Positions 1 to 9,477 are shown, numbered from the stretch's first letter. The stretch is 64,000 bases of DNA from Alistipes sp. dk3624 (GCF_009557455.1 NZ_CP045651.1:2852001-2916000), one strand, 5' to 3'. A program made the numbers and translations. The notes: generated by a model not told the origin, from the letters alone.

Positions 1-1059
1 TTCGCCGATCCCCACGTCGCTCAACCGGGTGGGCAGGCCCATTTTCCGGTACCAGCTTTCGAGACGGGCGATCATTTCGAAAACAATCTTTTCGGGATCG
101 TCGAAAGCCAGCGAAACGTCGAATACGCGCACGGCGAATTGAACGAACTTGTCGATGTCCGTTTTGTAAACGTATTTCATCCACGCCGGGAATACGATCG
201 ACAGGCCCGCCCCGTGCGCGATGTCGTACTGCGCGCTCAGTTCGTGCTCGATGTCGTGGCTGGCCCAGTCGCCGATGCGTCCCGTGTTCAGCAGGTTGTT
301 GTGCGCGACGGTGCCCGCCCACATGATCTCGGCGCGGACGTCGTAATCGGTCGGATTTTCGAGGGCCATCGGGCCGTGGTAGAGAATGGTGCGGATGGCT
401 CCCTCGATCAGGCGGTCGGTGAAATCGACGTGTTTTACCCGCGTGAAATAACGCTCCATTAAGTGGGCGACAATGTCCGAGCAGCCGTTTGCAATCTGGT
501 GCGGCGGCATCGTGAAAGTCACTTCGGGATTCATGAACGCGAATTTCGGGATCAGGCATTCGCCGCCGATGTAGCGTTTGTAGTTGCCGTCCTCGTTGGT
601 GATGACCGAACTGTCGGACGATTCGGAACCGGCTGCCGGAATGGTCAGCACGACGCCTACGGGCAGCGCTCCCTCGATCGGCTTGTCGTCGTACAGGTAG
701 TAGTCCCAGATGTCGTCTTTGCAGCGCATCGCGGCCGCGATGGCCTTCGACGAATCGATCGTGCTGCCGCCGCCTACCGCAAGGATGAAATCGATCCGGT
801 TTTCCCGGCAGATTTCGACGCCTTTGCGGACGAGCGACAGGCGGGGATTGGGCTGTACTCCGCCGAGTTCGGCGACGTACAACCCTTCGGCTTTGAGCGA
901 TGTTACGACCCGGTCGTACAGGCCGTTGCGCTTGATCGACCCGCCGCCGTAATGCAGCAGCACCCGTTTCCCATATTTGGCGACTTCCCGGCCTACGCCG
1001 TTCTCGACGCCTTTGCCGAAGATGATTTTTGCCGGATTGTAATATTCGAAATTGATCAT
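1..1059 (-). CDS. Iron-containing alcohol dehydrogenase, YqhD/BdhA-like (3' end outside window)
   Basis: The reading frame starts at ATG 1059 (MINFEYYNPAKI) and stays open for 353 codons to the window edge, so about 30 C-terminal residues are missing compared with the usual ~385. Residues 96-99 are the GGGS nucleotide-binding loop. D195, H199, H268 and H282 fall at almost the same positions as the metal ligands of E. coli YqhD (D194, H198, H267, H281), so the metal site looks intact. The family reduces aldehydes or oxidises alcohols with NAD(P)H in the cytosol; the substrate cannot be read from sequence. It is the last visible member of a minus-strand run, 34 bp from the lipoprotein gene upstream of it. 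Confidence 0.92.
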   Translation of the reverse strand, partial: MINFEYYNPAKIIFGKGVENGVGREVAKYGKRVLLHYGGGSIKRNGLYDRVVTSLKAEGLYVAELGGVQPNPRLSLVRKGVEICRENRIDFILAVGGGSTIDSSKAIAAAMRCKDDIWDYYLYDDKPIEGALPVGVVLTIPAAGSESSDSSVITNEDGNYKRYIGGECLIPKFAFMNPEVTFTMPPHQIANGCSDIVAHLMERYFTRVKHVDFTDRLIEGAIRTILYHGPMALENPTDYDVRAEIMWAGTVAHNNLLNTGRIGDWASHDIEHELSAQYDIAHGAGLSIVFPAWMKYVYKTDIDKFVQFAVRVFDVSLAFDDPEKIVFEMIARLESWYRKMGLPTRLSDVGIGE

Positions 1060-1093
1060 TGGATTAGTATTGAGTTAAATAGGGAATGTGTAG

Positions 1094-1774
1094 CTATTTC
1101 CGTTCGGTCAGCGACAGGATGAGTCCGTCGCGCATCGTGAGCGTGGCTTCGCGGCCTTTGCCGCGCAGATCCATCATGTCGTTCTTGTATCCGAAACCGT
1201 CGGCGGTCACGTACTGCGTCAAGTCGAATACCGTCCCGTCGAGGGTGACCCGCGCCAGATCCGGTTCGAAAACGACGTCGATCCGGTAGCATTTTTTCGT
1301 CTTGCCGTCCGTGCCGTCGAAAACGACGTTGATCGGATAGGGGTCTTGCACGTAGATCGTATTGCCGCGCTGTTCGATCACCCAATGTCCATCCGCCTGC
1401 CGGACGTTTTTCGTGTCGTCGTCCTCGACATTCCAAGCGTGCCCGCCGCCGGGCAAGTCGCGCCGGTCGAGCACTTCGGTTTTTTCGTTGCCGGGCAGGA
1501 ACAGTTCCGCCTGGGCCGAGTCGGCGCTGAATACGATGTAAGCGGCATATACGGCGCCCGTATCGGATTGGGTCGTCGGGAGCATTTTGACGCCGTCTTC
1601 GAACGGACGGATGCAATCCTTACGCGCCTCCGACCATTGGTAGCCGGCCGATCCGATGCAGTCGTGGCCGTCCCTGTCCGCTCCGGTCGCCTGCCCCGTT
1701 TTTTTCGTCCCGTTCTGTCCGCAGCCGCAAAGCGCCAGCGCCGCGACTGCCATGAAAATCGTGTTTTTTATCAT
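1094..1774 (-). CDS. Conserved lipoprotein of unknown function
   Basis: 226 residues. The N-terminus is a lipoprotein signal: MIKN, a hydrophobic stretch, then lipobox L-C-G-C with acylated Cys at residue 18. It is followed by an Asp/Gly/Lys-rich linker and a short segment with two cysteines (DCIGSAGYQWSEARKDC). The rest looks like beta-rich extracytoplasmic sequence without a motif I can name. It lies between the YccF gene and the alcohol dehydrogenase on the same strand, with short gaps. The signal and reading frame are clear; the function is unknown. Confidence 0.8.
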   Translation of the reverse strand: MIKNTIFMAVAALALCGCGQNGTKKTGQATGADRDGHDCIGSAGYQWSEARKDCIRPFEDGVKMLPTTQSDTGAVYAAYIVFSADSAQAELFLPGNEKTEVLDRRDLPGGGHAWNVEDDDTKNVRQADGHWVIEQRGNTIYVQDPYPINVVFDGTDGKTKKCYRIDVVFEPDLARVTLDGTVFDLTQYVTADGFGYKNDMMDLRGKGREATLTMRDGLILSLTERK

Positions 1775-1798
1775 GTCTGTCTGTTTTGGTTTCGAGAA

Positions 1799-2173
1799 TT
1801 ATGCCCGTACAATATCCCGGCCAAACGGAGTAAAGGCCAGACTCATCAGTTTGAAATGCTGCCGTCCGAACGGGATGCCGATGATCGTGATGCAGAGCAG
1901 CACGCCCCAGAACAGGTGCGACAGCGCGATCCAGATTCCCCCGACGAAAAACCAGAGGATGTTCATCAGGGTGCTGAGGCATCCGCTGCCCTGTTCGGTG
2001 ACGACCGTCTGCTGTCCGAATGGAAACAACGCTAACAGTCCCATTTTGAACGCCTGCAGCCCGAACGGGATGCCGATGATCGTCAGGCACAGCACCAACC
2101 CGCCGATGAAGTATTCGACGGCGATCGCCAATCCCCCAAACACCAGCCAGATAATATTGCCCAGTAAGTTCAT
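1799..2173 (-). CDS. YccF domain inner-membrane protein
   Basis: 124 residues made of two tandem copies of the YccF repeat. Each copy has a hydrophobic segment ending in the signature IIGIPFG (residues ~32-39 and ~97-103), followed by a Q/F-rich turn. The length and duplicated architecture match the YccF (DUF307) family of small inner-membrane proteins, whose biochemical role is not established. Four hydrophobic segments are visible. The gene is 24 bp upstream of the lipoprotein gene and probably co-transcribed with it. Confidence 0.9.
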   Translation of the reverse strand: MNLLGNIIWLVFGGLAIAVEYFIGGLVLCLTIIGIPFGLQAFKMGLLALFPFGQQTVVTEQGSGCLSTLMNILWFFVGGIWIALSHLFWGVLLCITIIGIPFGRQHFKLMSLAFTPFGRDIVRA

Positions 2174-2266
2174 TGTTTTTCCCTGTTTTAATTATAATTA
2201 CAAAGATAGTATATTTTCATGCGGCTCCAAATCCGGGACGGTCGCTTCCCGGGGCGTTCGGATTCG

Positions 2267-4645
2267 TTAAAAACGGGACTTTTCTTCGGCGGCTCCCGAT
2301 TCGACGTTTCTGACCTTGACTTCTTTACCCGTTTTGAAATTGTAACGCAGCGATACGGCGATCTGACGCCAGTTCTGGCGCTGTTCGACGGTGCGTTCGA
2401 AGGTCGGTTCCACGATCCGGATGTTTTCCTTGTTGTAATTGATCAGGTTGTGGACGGTCAGCGATGCGGTCAGCCGTTTTTTCAGCAGCGACCGCCGGAG
2501 GCCGGCGCCGACGTTGAACTGTCCGCTCATACGCATGTTGCCCCATAACCGGGGAGTCCGGTAGTTCAGATTCAGGTCGAGCGTCCACTCTTTGCGGATC
2601 GTCAGCGCGTTGTTCAGGTATCCCTGTACCGTATTCTGGCGGCCGGCCAGACTGCTGAAGCAGTTCATCGCCGTCAGATTCAGATTCAGCATCCACCACG
2701 GAGTAATGTTTGTCGGAACATTGACGTTCAGGTTGAAATTTCGTCCGATCGGGACGTTTTCGTAACGGTACAGGATGATATCCGGGTCGTCCGGATCGGT
2801 CGTTGCGACCTGTTCCGAACTTCCGTTGACCGATTCGAATCCGACGGTCAGCGAATATTTGTGCCGGATGATCCAACTGACCGAATAACTGTTTTGATAG
2901 GCCGGCCTCAGGCGCGGGTTCCCTTCGAGAAACGAATACTCCGACAGCGGCATACGGTACGGATTGAGGTTCCAGAACGACGGGCGGCTGATCTTCCGGT
3001 TGTAGTTGAAGGCCAGCATTTGCGTCGCTTTTTTGTTCAGCGGCAGCGACAGGTTGGCCGACGGGAACAGCCCGAAATAATTCTGCCGGTCGGTAATCAG
3101 CGTACTGCTGGTCGCCGGGATTGCATAGGTATATTCGCCGCGCAGGCCGACGTTCAGTCCGATCCCGTTTTTGAATTTAGTCGAAAAATCGGCGTACAGC
3201 GCCCCGATGTTTTCCGAATACCGGTTCAGGTTGCTCTGCCGGTCGATCCGGTGCCAGGCGTCGTCGCGGAGAAATTCGTACAGGATAGCGGTGTTCATCC
3301 GGTTCAGCGTGTACTTGGCCCCGGTACGGAGTTTCGAAACCGGACCGAGCGCGATTTCGAAAGCGGCGGTGGCCGCATAAAGGTCGTTGACCGTATGGAT
3401 GTCGCCCCGGTAGGTGGTGTCGAACGCCTGCGACCCGGTATAACGGCTGAAGTAATCGGTCGGATCGTCGTTGTCGCGCCGGTAGTAATCCAGCAACAGT
3501 TTGAACAGCGAACCGGTGGTATCCATTTTGAAAATATAGTTCGCCGAAATCCCCAGGCCGTATCCCTGTTGGTTTTGCAGAAAATGGCTCGCTATCCGCG
3601 TCGAATCCGCCTTGTCCTGTTTTTGAAGTCGGTTATGGGTTTCCGATCCGCCGGGCAGATTGCGGAAGTAGCTGACTTCCAATCCGGCGCTGTGCCGGTC
3701 GTTGAATTCGTACAGCGCTCCGATGCGCGGCGAAACGGATTTCCAGTGCCCGTCGAGCCTGCTTTCGGAGCGAATCGACGCGTCGTTTTGCCCGAATGCG
3801 GACGATTCGGTAATTCGTACGATCTGTTTGCCGAACCAGGTTCCCATCGAAGCGTAGAGGCTCAACCGGTCGTTCCGGTAGTTCAGGTTGAACGACGGAG
3901 AAGTCGTCGAAGAAGCGTTTGAAAAGGCGTGCGAATAGTAGATGCCGACCGCTCCGTCGATCCCGTTGTCGCGTTTGCGCTTCAGCGTGATTTTGATGAT
4001 GCCGGCGGTCATGTCGGCGTCGTATTCGGCCCCGGAGTTCGGCACGATCTCGATGCGCAGGATGTCTTCGGCCGGGATCTGGTTTAGGTAGTTGATCAGA
4101 TCTTCGCCCGTTTCGCGCAACAGTCGGTTGTTAATCATTACTTTAGCGCCTTTTTTGCCGAAGATGGCGATGTCGTCTCTGATCCATACGCCCGGCGACA
4201 GTTTCAGCATTTCGACGGCCGTGCGCCCGATTGCCTGCGGCATGTCGGCCACGTTGACGATGAAGCGGTCGGCTTCGCGGACGATCGGGGCGGCCTTGAC
4301 TTCGACGCCTTGCAGCGAAATTTCGGACGGGTCCAGCACGATGCGTCCCAGATCGGTGTCGTGCGCGATCGTTATGCCCCGCTGTTTTTTCTCGTAACCG
4401 AGCAGAGCGATCTCCATCCGGTAGTTTCCGTGCGGGATCCGCACGGAGAATCTGCCCGTGCTATCGGCCAGGGCTCCATAGACCGCCGAAGAGTCCGTTT
4501 CGGAAAAGAACGAGACGGTGGCGAATCCGATGGCGGAGCCCTGTCCGGTACAGGTCTGTCCGGTACAGGTCGCTGCGTCGGGTTGAGCCGACAGGGTAAC
4601 GGCCGTAAGCAGCAGAACGATAGTAGATAAAATTTTCATAATCAT
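2267..4645 (-). CDS. TonB-dependent-receptor-like outer-membrane beta-barrel protein
   Basis: 792 residues. A signal peptide ending near SAQ (residue ~20) is followed by a carboxypeptidase-regulatory-like beta-sandwich (~residues 30-110), a plug-like region (~120-220, with MINNRLLRETGEDLINYLNQIP) and a long barrel of the OMP_b-brl_3 type to the C-terminus. The barrel ends in a Phe-terminated C-terminus. It is not a classic SusC: no SusD gene is adjacent. The substrate is unknown. ATG 4639 (MKILST) is an equally good start. Just after the signal peptide a 15-bp tandem repeat encodes a duplicated five-residue unit. A -7 promoter box and a palindrome lie upstream. Confidence 0.88.
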   Translation of the reverse strand: MIMKILSTIVLLLTAVTLSAQPDAATCTGQTCTGQGSAIGFATVSFFSETDSSAVYGALADSTGRFSVRIPHGNYRMEIALLGYEKKQRGITIAHDTDLGRIVLDPSEISLQGVEVKAAPIVREADRFIVNVADMPQAIGRTAVEMLKLSPGVWIRDDIAIFGKKGAKVMINNRLLRETGEDLINYLNQIPAEDILRIEIVPNSGAEYDADMTAGIIKITLKRKRDNGIDGAVGIYYSHAFSNASSTTSPSFNLNYRNDRLSLYASMGTWFGKQIVRITESSAFGQNDASIRSESRLDGHWKSVSPRIGALYEFNDRHSAGLEVSYFRNLPGGSETHNRLQKQDKADSTRIASHFLQNQQGYGLGISANYIFKMDTTGSLFKLLLDYYRRDNDDPTDYFSRYTGSQAFDTTYRGDIHTVNDLYAATAAFEIALGPVSKLRTGAKYTLNRMNTAILYEFLRDDAWHRIDRQSNLNRYSENIGALYADFSTKFKNGIGLNVGLRGEYTYAIPATSSTLITDRQNYFGLFPSANLSLPLNKKATQMLAFNYNRKISRPSFWNLNPYRMPLSEYSFLEGNPRLRPAYQNSYSVSWIIRHKYSLTVGFESVNGSSEQVATTDPDDPDIILYRYENVPIGRNFNLNVNVPTNITPWWMLNLNLTAMNCFSSLAGRQNTVQGYLNNALTIRKEWTLDLNLNYRTPRLWGNMRMSGQFNVGAGLRRSLLKKRLTASLTVHNLINYNKENIRIVEPTFERTVEQRQNWRQIAVSLRYNFKTGKEVKVRNVESGAAEEKSRF
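4541..4570. repeat. 15-bp perfect tandem repeat inside the TonB-receptor-like gene
   Basis: Two perfect copies of CTGTCCGGTACAGGT, in frame, encode the duplicated CTGQT-like unit directly after the signal peptide. Copy-number change would keep the frame. Confidence 0.9.
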
Positions 4646-4973
4646 CGGTAGATTTAGGTTGGTATGTTTGTTTTGAAAGATGCTTGTTCTGCAAATATAT
4701 GTATAAATATTAGTATTATGTAATACATAATAATATTATTTTCGATGTATTTTGTTGTTTTGTGATATCATGTATGGCATTTTACCTGGACGGCAAGAGT
4801 TGTTCAGTACTGTCAATGAATGTTTTGACGGAAACGGATCCGAAGGTTTATGCGATAAGTTGAGCCTGTAAATTCTTTTGTTCCGATATTTTGATTTACT
4901 TTGCATCTGTTTTATTACCGGGCGTTGGTATATAATTTGCGATGCTTTTTTGCATATCCTAAAAGCATACACG
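4646..4973. other. Divergent intergenic region between the TonB-receptor-like gene and grpE
   Basis: 328 bp of AT-rich sequence without a convincing gene. The left part holds the promoter/palindrome of the minus-strand gene. Near 4877-4903 a TTTG and a TAcTTTG-like box point towards grpE, but their spacing (about 15-16 bp) is shorter than the usual 19-21. No CIRCE-type heat-shock operator was recognised. Confidence 0.5.
4692..4732 (-). promoter_or_regulatory. Promoter and palindromic operator candidate for the TonB-receptor-like gene
   Basis: On the minus strand TATATTTG (4699-4692) is a perfect Bacteroidota -7 box (TAnnTTTG), about 47 bp before the start codon. A 19-bp palindrome TATTATGTA-A-TACATAATA (4714-4732) covers the place where the -33 element should be, and no TTTG is present there. 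The arrangement fits a site for a dimeric regulator; the regulator is not identified. Confidence 0.5.
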
Positions 4974-5561
4974 ATGGCAAAGAACAAAATGAAAGAAAAA
5001 GTAATTGATACAGAGCCTATTAAGGACGACCGTGAAGAGGTTGCCGAAGCGGCTCAGGAGATGGTCGAGGAGCAGACGGGTGACAAGGTGACAGACCAGG
5101 CGGCCGAAGAAGATGACAAATCGGCACGGATGGCAGCGGCCGAGAGCGAGTGGCAGGACAAATACCTGCGGCTGGTGGCCGAGTTCGACAATTACCGCAA
5201 ACGGACGTTGCGGGAAAAAATGGATCTGATCGCCTCGGGCGGCGAAGACGTGATCAAATCGTTGCTGACCGTGATGGACGATATCGACCGGGCGCTCGAC
5301 GCGATGTCGAAATCGAGCGATATCGATTCGATCCGCCAGGGGATCGTGCTGATCCATCAGAAATTGCTCGAAACCTTGCACGCGAAGGGTGTCGAGGAGA
5401 TCACGGCGATCGGCAAGGAACTGGATACCGACCTGCACGAAGCGGTCGCCAAGTTCCCGGTTTCCGACGAGAAGAAGGGAAAGATCATCGACGTAGTCCA
5501 AAAAGGCTACAAACTGAAAGATAAAGTGGTTCGTTTTGCTAAAGTTGTTGTAGGAGAATAA
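4974..5561 (+). CDS. grpE: Nucleotide exchange factor GrpE
   Basis: 195 residues from ATG 4974 (MAKNKMKEK). An upstream in-frame ATG at 4878 would add 32 hydrophobic residues not expected of GrpE. Residues ~1-65 are an acidic, low-complexity tail. Then come the long coiled coil (WQDKYLRLVAEFDNYRKRT, ~60-80) and the C-terminal beta-wing ending KDKVVRFAKVVVG. GrpE releases ADP from DnaK in the cytosolic Hsp70 cycle. dnaJ follows after 6 bp, so the two co-chaperones form an operon; dnaK is not in the window. Confidence 0.97.
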   Translation: MAKNKMKEKVIDTEPIKDDREEVAEAAQEMVEEQTGDKVTDQAAEEDDKSARMAAAESEWQDKYLRLVAEFDNYRKRTLREKMDLIASGGEDVIKSLLTVMDDIDRALDAMSKSSDIDSIRQGIVLIHQKLLETLHAKGVEEITAIGKELDTDLHEAVAKFPVSDEKKGKIIDVVQKGYKLKDKVVRFAKVVVGE

Positions 5562-5567
5562 TCTGTT

Positions 5568-6746
5568 ATGGCGAAAAGAGATTACTACGAGGTGCTCGAA
5601 GTACAGCGCGGAGCCAGTGCCGACGAGATCAAGAAGGCTTACCGGAAGGCGGCGCTGAAGTATCACCCGGATAAGAATCCGGGGGACAAAAGCGCCGAGG
5701 AGAAATTCAAGGAGGCTGCCGAGGCTTACGACGTGTTGAGCAACCCCGACAAGCGGGCGCGGTACGACCAGTTCGGCCATGAGGGAATGAGCGGCGCAGG
5801 CGGTTTCGGCGGCAGCGGCGGCGGTGCGGGCGGCTTCGGCGGCGGCTTTACGATGGAGGATATCTTCAGTAATTTCGGCGATATTTTCGGCGGGCATTTC
5901 GGCGGCGGTTTCAGCGGCGGCGGCTTTAACAGCGGCGGCGGGCGCAACCGGGTGAATCGCGGTTCGGATCTTCGGATCAAGGTGAAACTGACCCTCAAAG
6001 AGATCGTTAACGGGACGACCAAGAAGCTGAAAATCAATAAACAGATCGCTTGCGATCAGTGTGGGGGAACCGGAGCGAAGGACAAGGATTCGTATGCTAC
6101 GTGTACGACGTGTAACGGTTCGGGTTATGTGACGCAGGTGGTCAACACCTTTTTCGGCCGTACGCAGACTTCGCAGCCGTGTCCGACCTGTCACGGCGAG
6201 GGCAAGATCATTACCACGCCGTGTTCGAAGTGTCACGGCGAAGGGGTCGTTCGCGGCGAGGAGGTGATCGAAATCAAAATTCCGGCCGGAGTGGGCGAGG
6301 GGATGCAGCTTTCGGTCAGCGGCAAAGGCAATGCCGCGCGTCACGGCGGCGTGAACGGCGACCTGCTCGTGCTGATCGAAGAGGAACCCGACAAGGATCT
6401 CGTTCGCGACGGGAACGATTTGATTTACAATCTGAATATTACCTTCCCGCAGGCTGCGCTCGGCGCTTCGGTGGAGGTGCCGACGGTTGACGCGAAGGCC
6501 AAAATTAAAATCGAACCGGGCACGCAGGCCGGCAAAGTGCTGCGACTGCGCGGAAAAGGCGTTCCGGATGTGAACGGTTACGGACGCGGCGACCTGCTGG
6601 TGGTCGTGAATATCCATGTGCCCGCCTCGGTGAACGCTTCCGAAAAACAACTGCTCGAAAAGCTGGCCGAGAACGACCATTTCAAAAAGGCGGAACAGAG
6701 CCGGGATATGAATATTTTCGACCGAATGCGCAGTTTCTTCCGTTAA
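5568..6746 (+). CDS. dnaJ: Molecular chaperone DnaJ
   Basis: 392 residues with the full type-I architecture. The J domain has HPD at residues 33-35. A long Gly/Phe-rich linker (~75-130) follows, then four CxxCxGxG zinc-binding repeats (CDQCGGTG from C162, [16 protein letters not shown] and CSKCHGEG ending after C219) and the two C-terminal client-binding beta domains. It stimulates DnaK ATPase and delivers unfolded clients. It sits 6 bp after grpE. The Gly-rich linker is longer and more repetitive than in E. coli, but no domain is missing. Confidence 0.98.
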   Translation: MAKRDYYEVLEVQRGASADEIKKAYRKAALKYHPDKNPGDKSAEEKFKEAAEAYDVLSNPDKRARYDQFGHEGMSGAGGFGGSGGGAGGFGGGFTMEDIFSNFGDIFGGHFGGGFSGGGFNSGGGRNRVNRGSDLRIKVKLTLKEIVNGTTKKLKINKQIACDQCGGTGAKDKDSYATCTTCNGSGYVTQVVNTFFGRTQTSQPCPTCHGEGKIITTPCSKCHGEGVVRGEEVIEIKIPAGVGEGMQLSVSGKGNAARHGGVNGDLLVLIEEEPDKDLVRDGNDLIYNLNITFPQAALGASVEVPTVDAKAKIKIEPGTQAGKVLRLRGKGVPDVNGYGRGDLLVVVNIHVPASVNASEKQLLEKLAENDHFKKAEQSRDMNIFDRMRSFFR

Positions 6747-6828
6747 CGGAGAGCCGGGCGCGGGGTTGCCGGACAGCGTGCATGAGGAAAACTTTCGGAC
6801 GGTTTTCCGGGACACAATATAAAGATAA

Positions 6829-8718
6829 ATGGAGAACGATAAGATCAGAGTGCTGCCTGACGGGGTTGCCAACCAGATCGCTGCGGGCGAGGTGGTAGGC
6901 CGCCCCGCTTCTGTCGTAAAGGAGTTGATGGAGAATTCGGTCGACGCCGGTAGCAGGACGATCACGGTGAACTACAAGGACGGCGGGCGTTCGCTGATCC
7001 AGGTGGTCGACGACGGATGCGGCATGAGCGAGACCGATGCGCGGCTCGCTTTCGAACGTCATGCGACGTCGAAAATACGCCGTGCCGAAGACCTTTATCA
7101 GCTAGCATCGTTCGGTTTTCGCGGCGAGGCGTTGCCGTCGGTCGCTTCGGTGGCGGAAGTCGAACTCCGTACCCGGACTGCCGATCGGGAGATCGGCACG
7201 CAGGTCGTGATTCACGGAGGGCGGTTTGTTTCCCAAGAGCCGGTGCAGACGGCCGTCGGCACGCAGTTTCTGGTAAAAAATCTGTTCTACAATACGCCGG
7301 CCCGGCGCCGGTTTCTCAAGGAGGCCAACGTCGAGGGAAGACACATCCGTTCCGAATTCTTGCGGGTGGCCCTCTGTAATCCGGAAGTGGCTTTTTCACT
7401 GTACGACGACGATGTGCTGATCGCTACGTTGCCCGCTTCGAACCTTCGCCAGCGGATCGTTTCGGCGATCGGCGGCAAGGATATCGCTAAAAATTTGCTC
7501 GAAGTAGGCGCCGATACTTCGATCGTCAGGATCGAAGGATTCGTCGGCCGTCCTTCGGCCGCCAAAAAAACGAACCGGGAGCAGTACCTGTTCGTCAACG
7601 GCCGTTATTTCAGTTCGCCCTATTTCCGCAAGGCGATCCTGCAGGCTTACGAGAAACTGATCGCTCCCGATACGCAACCGTCCTACTTTTTGTATCTGAC
7701 GATCGATCCGCAGCGGATCGACGTGAATGTGCATCCGCAAAAGACCGAGATCAAGTTCGACGACGAACAGGCCGTCTGGCAGATTTTCAACGCCGCCGTG
7801 CGGGAGTCGCTCGGCAGACTGGGAGTCGTGCCGATGATGGATTTCGAGATGGACAGTTCGATCGACATTCCCGTATTCCGGGAGGATGCCGCTTTCAGGA
7901 TTCCCGATCTGGGGATCAATCCGGACTTCAATCCGTTCCGGGAGGAGAAGACGGCGGCGCCGCATGTTTCTCGGGCGTCCGACAACCGGGCCCCGAAACA
8001 TTGGGAGAACCTTTATCCGGTGCGGGAAGACGATGCGACGGAACCGGGTTTTCCGGAACAGCGTTTCAAAGAATACGACAGCGCCGAACTGGAATTTATC
8101 GACGGGAGCGATTCGGGAACGGTGCAGCAGACGCTGGAGTTGGATGCGGAACGCCCTTTTTCGGGAGTATTGCCGTTCGGGAAGCGCTATTGCGTCGCCC
8201 GGTTGCGCGAAGGATTGGCGGTCGTCGATCTGCGCAGGGCGTTCGAGCGGGTGCTTTTCGAACGTTACCGGGGGCTACTGGGCAACAATGCTTCGGTGAC
8301 CCAGCAATTGCTTTTCCCCGAACAAGTCGCGCTGACCCGTGAGGAGCAGGCGTTGATCGCGGAGAGCGGCGGGGAGATCGAAGCGATGGGCTTCGATTTC
8401 AGAACGGAACGGGACGGCGTGTTGGTGTTCGGTATCCCGGCCGACCTACCCGACGCGCAGATCGCCGGTACGTTGCGCGAACTGTTGGCCGAGCTGCGGG
8501 AGACCGGGGCGTGCACCGATGAGAAACGGCATGAGCGGATGGCGGCGATACTCGCGCGGAGGGGAGCCCTTTCGCTGGGCGAGGCGGCCGACGCCGACGC
8601 TGCCGGGCGGTTGCTCGGGGAGTTGTTCGCATGCGGTTCGTTCAATTACACGCCGGACGGGGCTTCTGTGCTGATTTATATAACGGACGAAGAGATCGCC
8701 GGAAGATTTAACGCGTAA
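6829..8718 (+). CDS. mutL: DNA mismatch repair protein MutL
   Basis: 629 residues. The N-terminal GHKL ATPase motifs are all visible: ELMENSVDAG, VVDDGCGM, RHATSKI and GFRGEALPS. A transducer domain follows (VNVHPQKTEIKF), then a variable linker (~340-430) and the C-terminal dimerisation domain. MutL couples mismatch recognition by MutS to strand processing. At the place of the endonuclease motif DQHA(x)2E(x)4E the sequence reads D467-L-R-R-A-F-E473-R-V-L-F-E478, so the Gln/His core is replaced. It lies between dnaJ and the rhomboid gene on the same strand. Confidence 0.96.
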   Translation: MENDKIRVLPDGVANQIAAGEVVGRPASVVKELMENSVDAGSRTITVNYKDGGRSLIQVVDDGCGMSETDARLAFERHATSKIRRAEDLYQLASFGFRGEALPSVASVAEVELRTRTADREIGTQVVIHGGRFVSQEPVQTAVGTQFLVKNLFYNTPARRRFLKEANVEGRHIRSEFLRVALCNPEVAFSLYDDDVLIATLPASNLRQRIVSAIGGKDIAKNLLEVGADTSIVRIEGFVGRPSAAKKTNREQYLFVNGRYFSSPYFRKAILQAYEKLIAPDTQPSYFLYLTIDPQRIDVNVHPQKTEIKFDDEQAVWQIFNAAVRESLGRLGVVPMMDFEMDSSIDIPVFREDAAFRIPDLGINPDFNPFREEKTAAPHVSRASDNRAPKHWENLYPVREDDATEPGFPEQRFKEYDSAELEFIDGSDSGTVQQTLELDAERPFSGVLPFGKRYCVARLREGLAVVDLRRAFERVLFERYRGLLGNNASVTQQLLFPEQVALTREEQALIAESGGEIEAMGFDFRTERDGVLVFGIPADLPDAQIAGTLRELLAELRETGACTDEKRHERMAAILARRGALSLGEAADADAAGRLLGELFACGSFNYTPDGASVLIYITDEEIAGRFNA

Positions 8719-8769
8719 CCCGGAAGATCCGTCCGGGATAATTATTGACGAAGATTTGGTAAATAGACG

Positions 8770-9450
8770 ATGATGAGATTTCAAACGGCTTATTCGACCC
8801 CTCCGGTGGTCAAAAACCTGATTATCCTGAACGGCCTGTTTTTCCTGGCCGAAATCGTGCTGCCCGGACGGATGGGCGACTGGCTGATCGAGCGGCTGGG
8901 GCTGTTTTTCTGGGAGAGCGGTAATTTTCAGATTTACCAGCTCGTGACCAGCATGTTCCTGCATGCCAATTTCATGCATCTGTTCATGAATATGTTCGCT
9001 TTGTGGATGTTCGGCCGGACGTTGGAGTACGAGATGGGCAGCAAGCGTTTTTTGCTTTACTACATGGTGACGGGGATCGGCGCCGGACTGCTGCAATTGG
9101 GCGTGACCTGGATCGAGGTGAGTTCGCTGCATTCGGCCGTCGCCGCAGGGACGGCGAGTCCGTATGAGTTGGCCGCCCGCATCGGATCGGTTACGATCGG
9201 CGCTTCGGGAGCGGTGTTCGGCGTGTTGCTGGCATTCGGGATGATGCATCCCAATGCGATGTTGATGTTGCTGATTCCGCCGATCCCGATCAAAGCCAAA
9301 TATTTCGTGATCGGATACGGACTGATCGAACTTTTTCTCGGCGTGTCCGGGGCCCAAAGCGGCGTCGCTCATTTCGCGCACGTCGGCGGTATGCTGTGGG
9401 GTTTCTTCCTGTTGCGTTACTGGAAAAAGAAAGGAGATATTTACTATTGA
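8770..9450 (+). CDS. Rhomboid family intramembrane serine protease
   Basis: 226 residues with about six hydrophobic segments. Features of the family are visible in order: a membrane-embedded HxxxN-like region (LHANFMHLFMNMFALWMFG), the catalytic serine loop GASGAVFG (S146) and the catalytic histidine in AHVGG (H204). The enzyme cleaves transmembrane substrates within the bilayer; substrates are unknown. It starts at ATG 8770; ATG 8773 is also possible. It follows mutL after 51 bp and precedes the DUF1080 gene by 27 bp, suggesting one transcription unit. Confidence 0.95.
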   Translation: MMRFQTAYSTPPVVKNLIILNGLFFLAEIVLPGRMGDWLIERLGLFFWESGNFQIYQLVTSMFLHANFMHLFMNMFALWMFGRTLEYEMGSKRFLLYYMVTGIGAGLLQLGVTWIEVSSLHSAVAAGTASPYELAARIGSVTIGASGAVFGVLLAFGMMHPNAMLMLLIPPIPIKAKYFVIGYGLIELFLGVSGAQSGVAHFAHVGGMLWGFFLLRYWKKKGDIYY

Positions 9451-9477
9451 CGTCGAACTGAATCGCAGGATTTCGGA

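Noticed and set aside
4736-4987. An 83-residue minus-strand frame overlapping the grpE start
   Set aside because: No homology pattern, overlaps the grpE leader, and has no promoter or Shine-Dalgarno-like support.
4959-6965. A 668-residue minus-strand frame opposite grpE/dnaJ
   Set aside because: grpE and dnaJ on the plus strand are unambiguous; the antisense product has only compositional bias.
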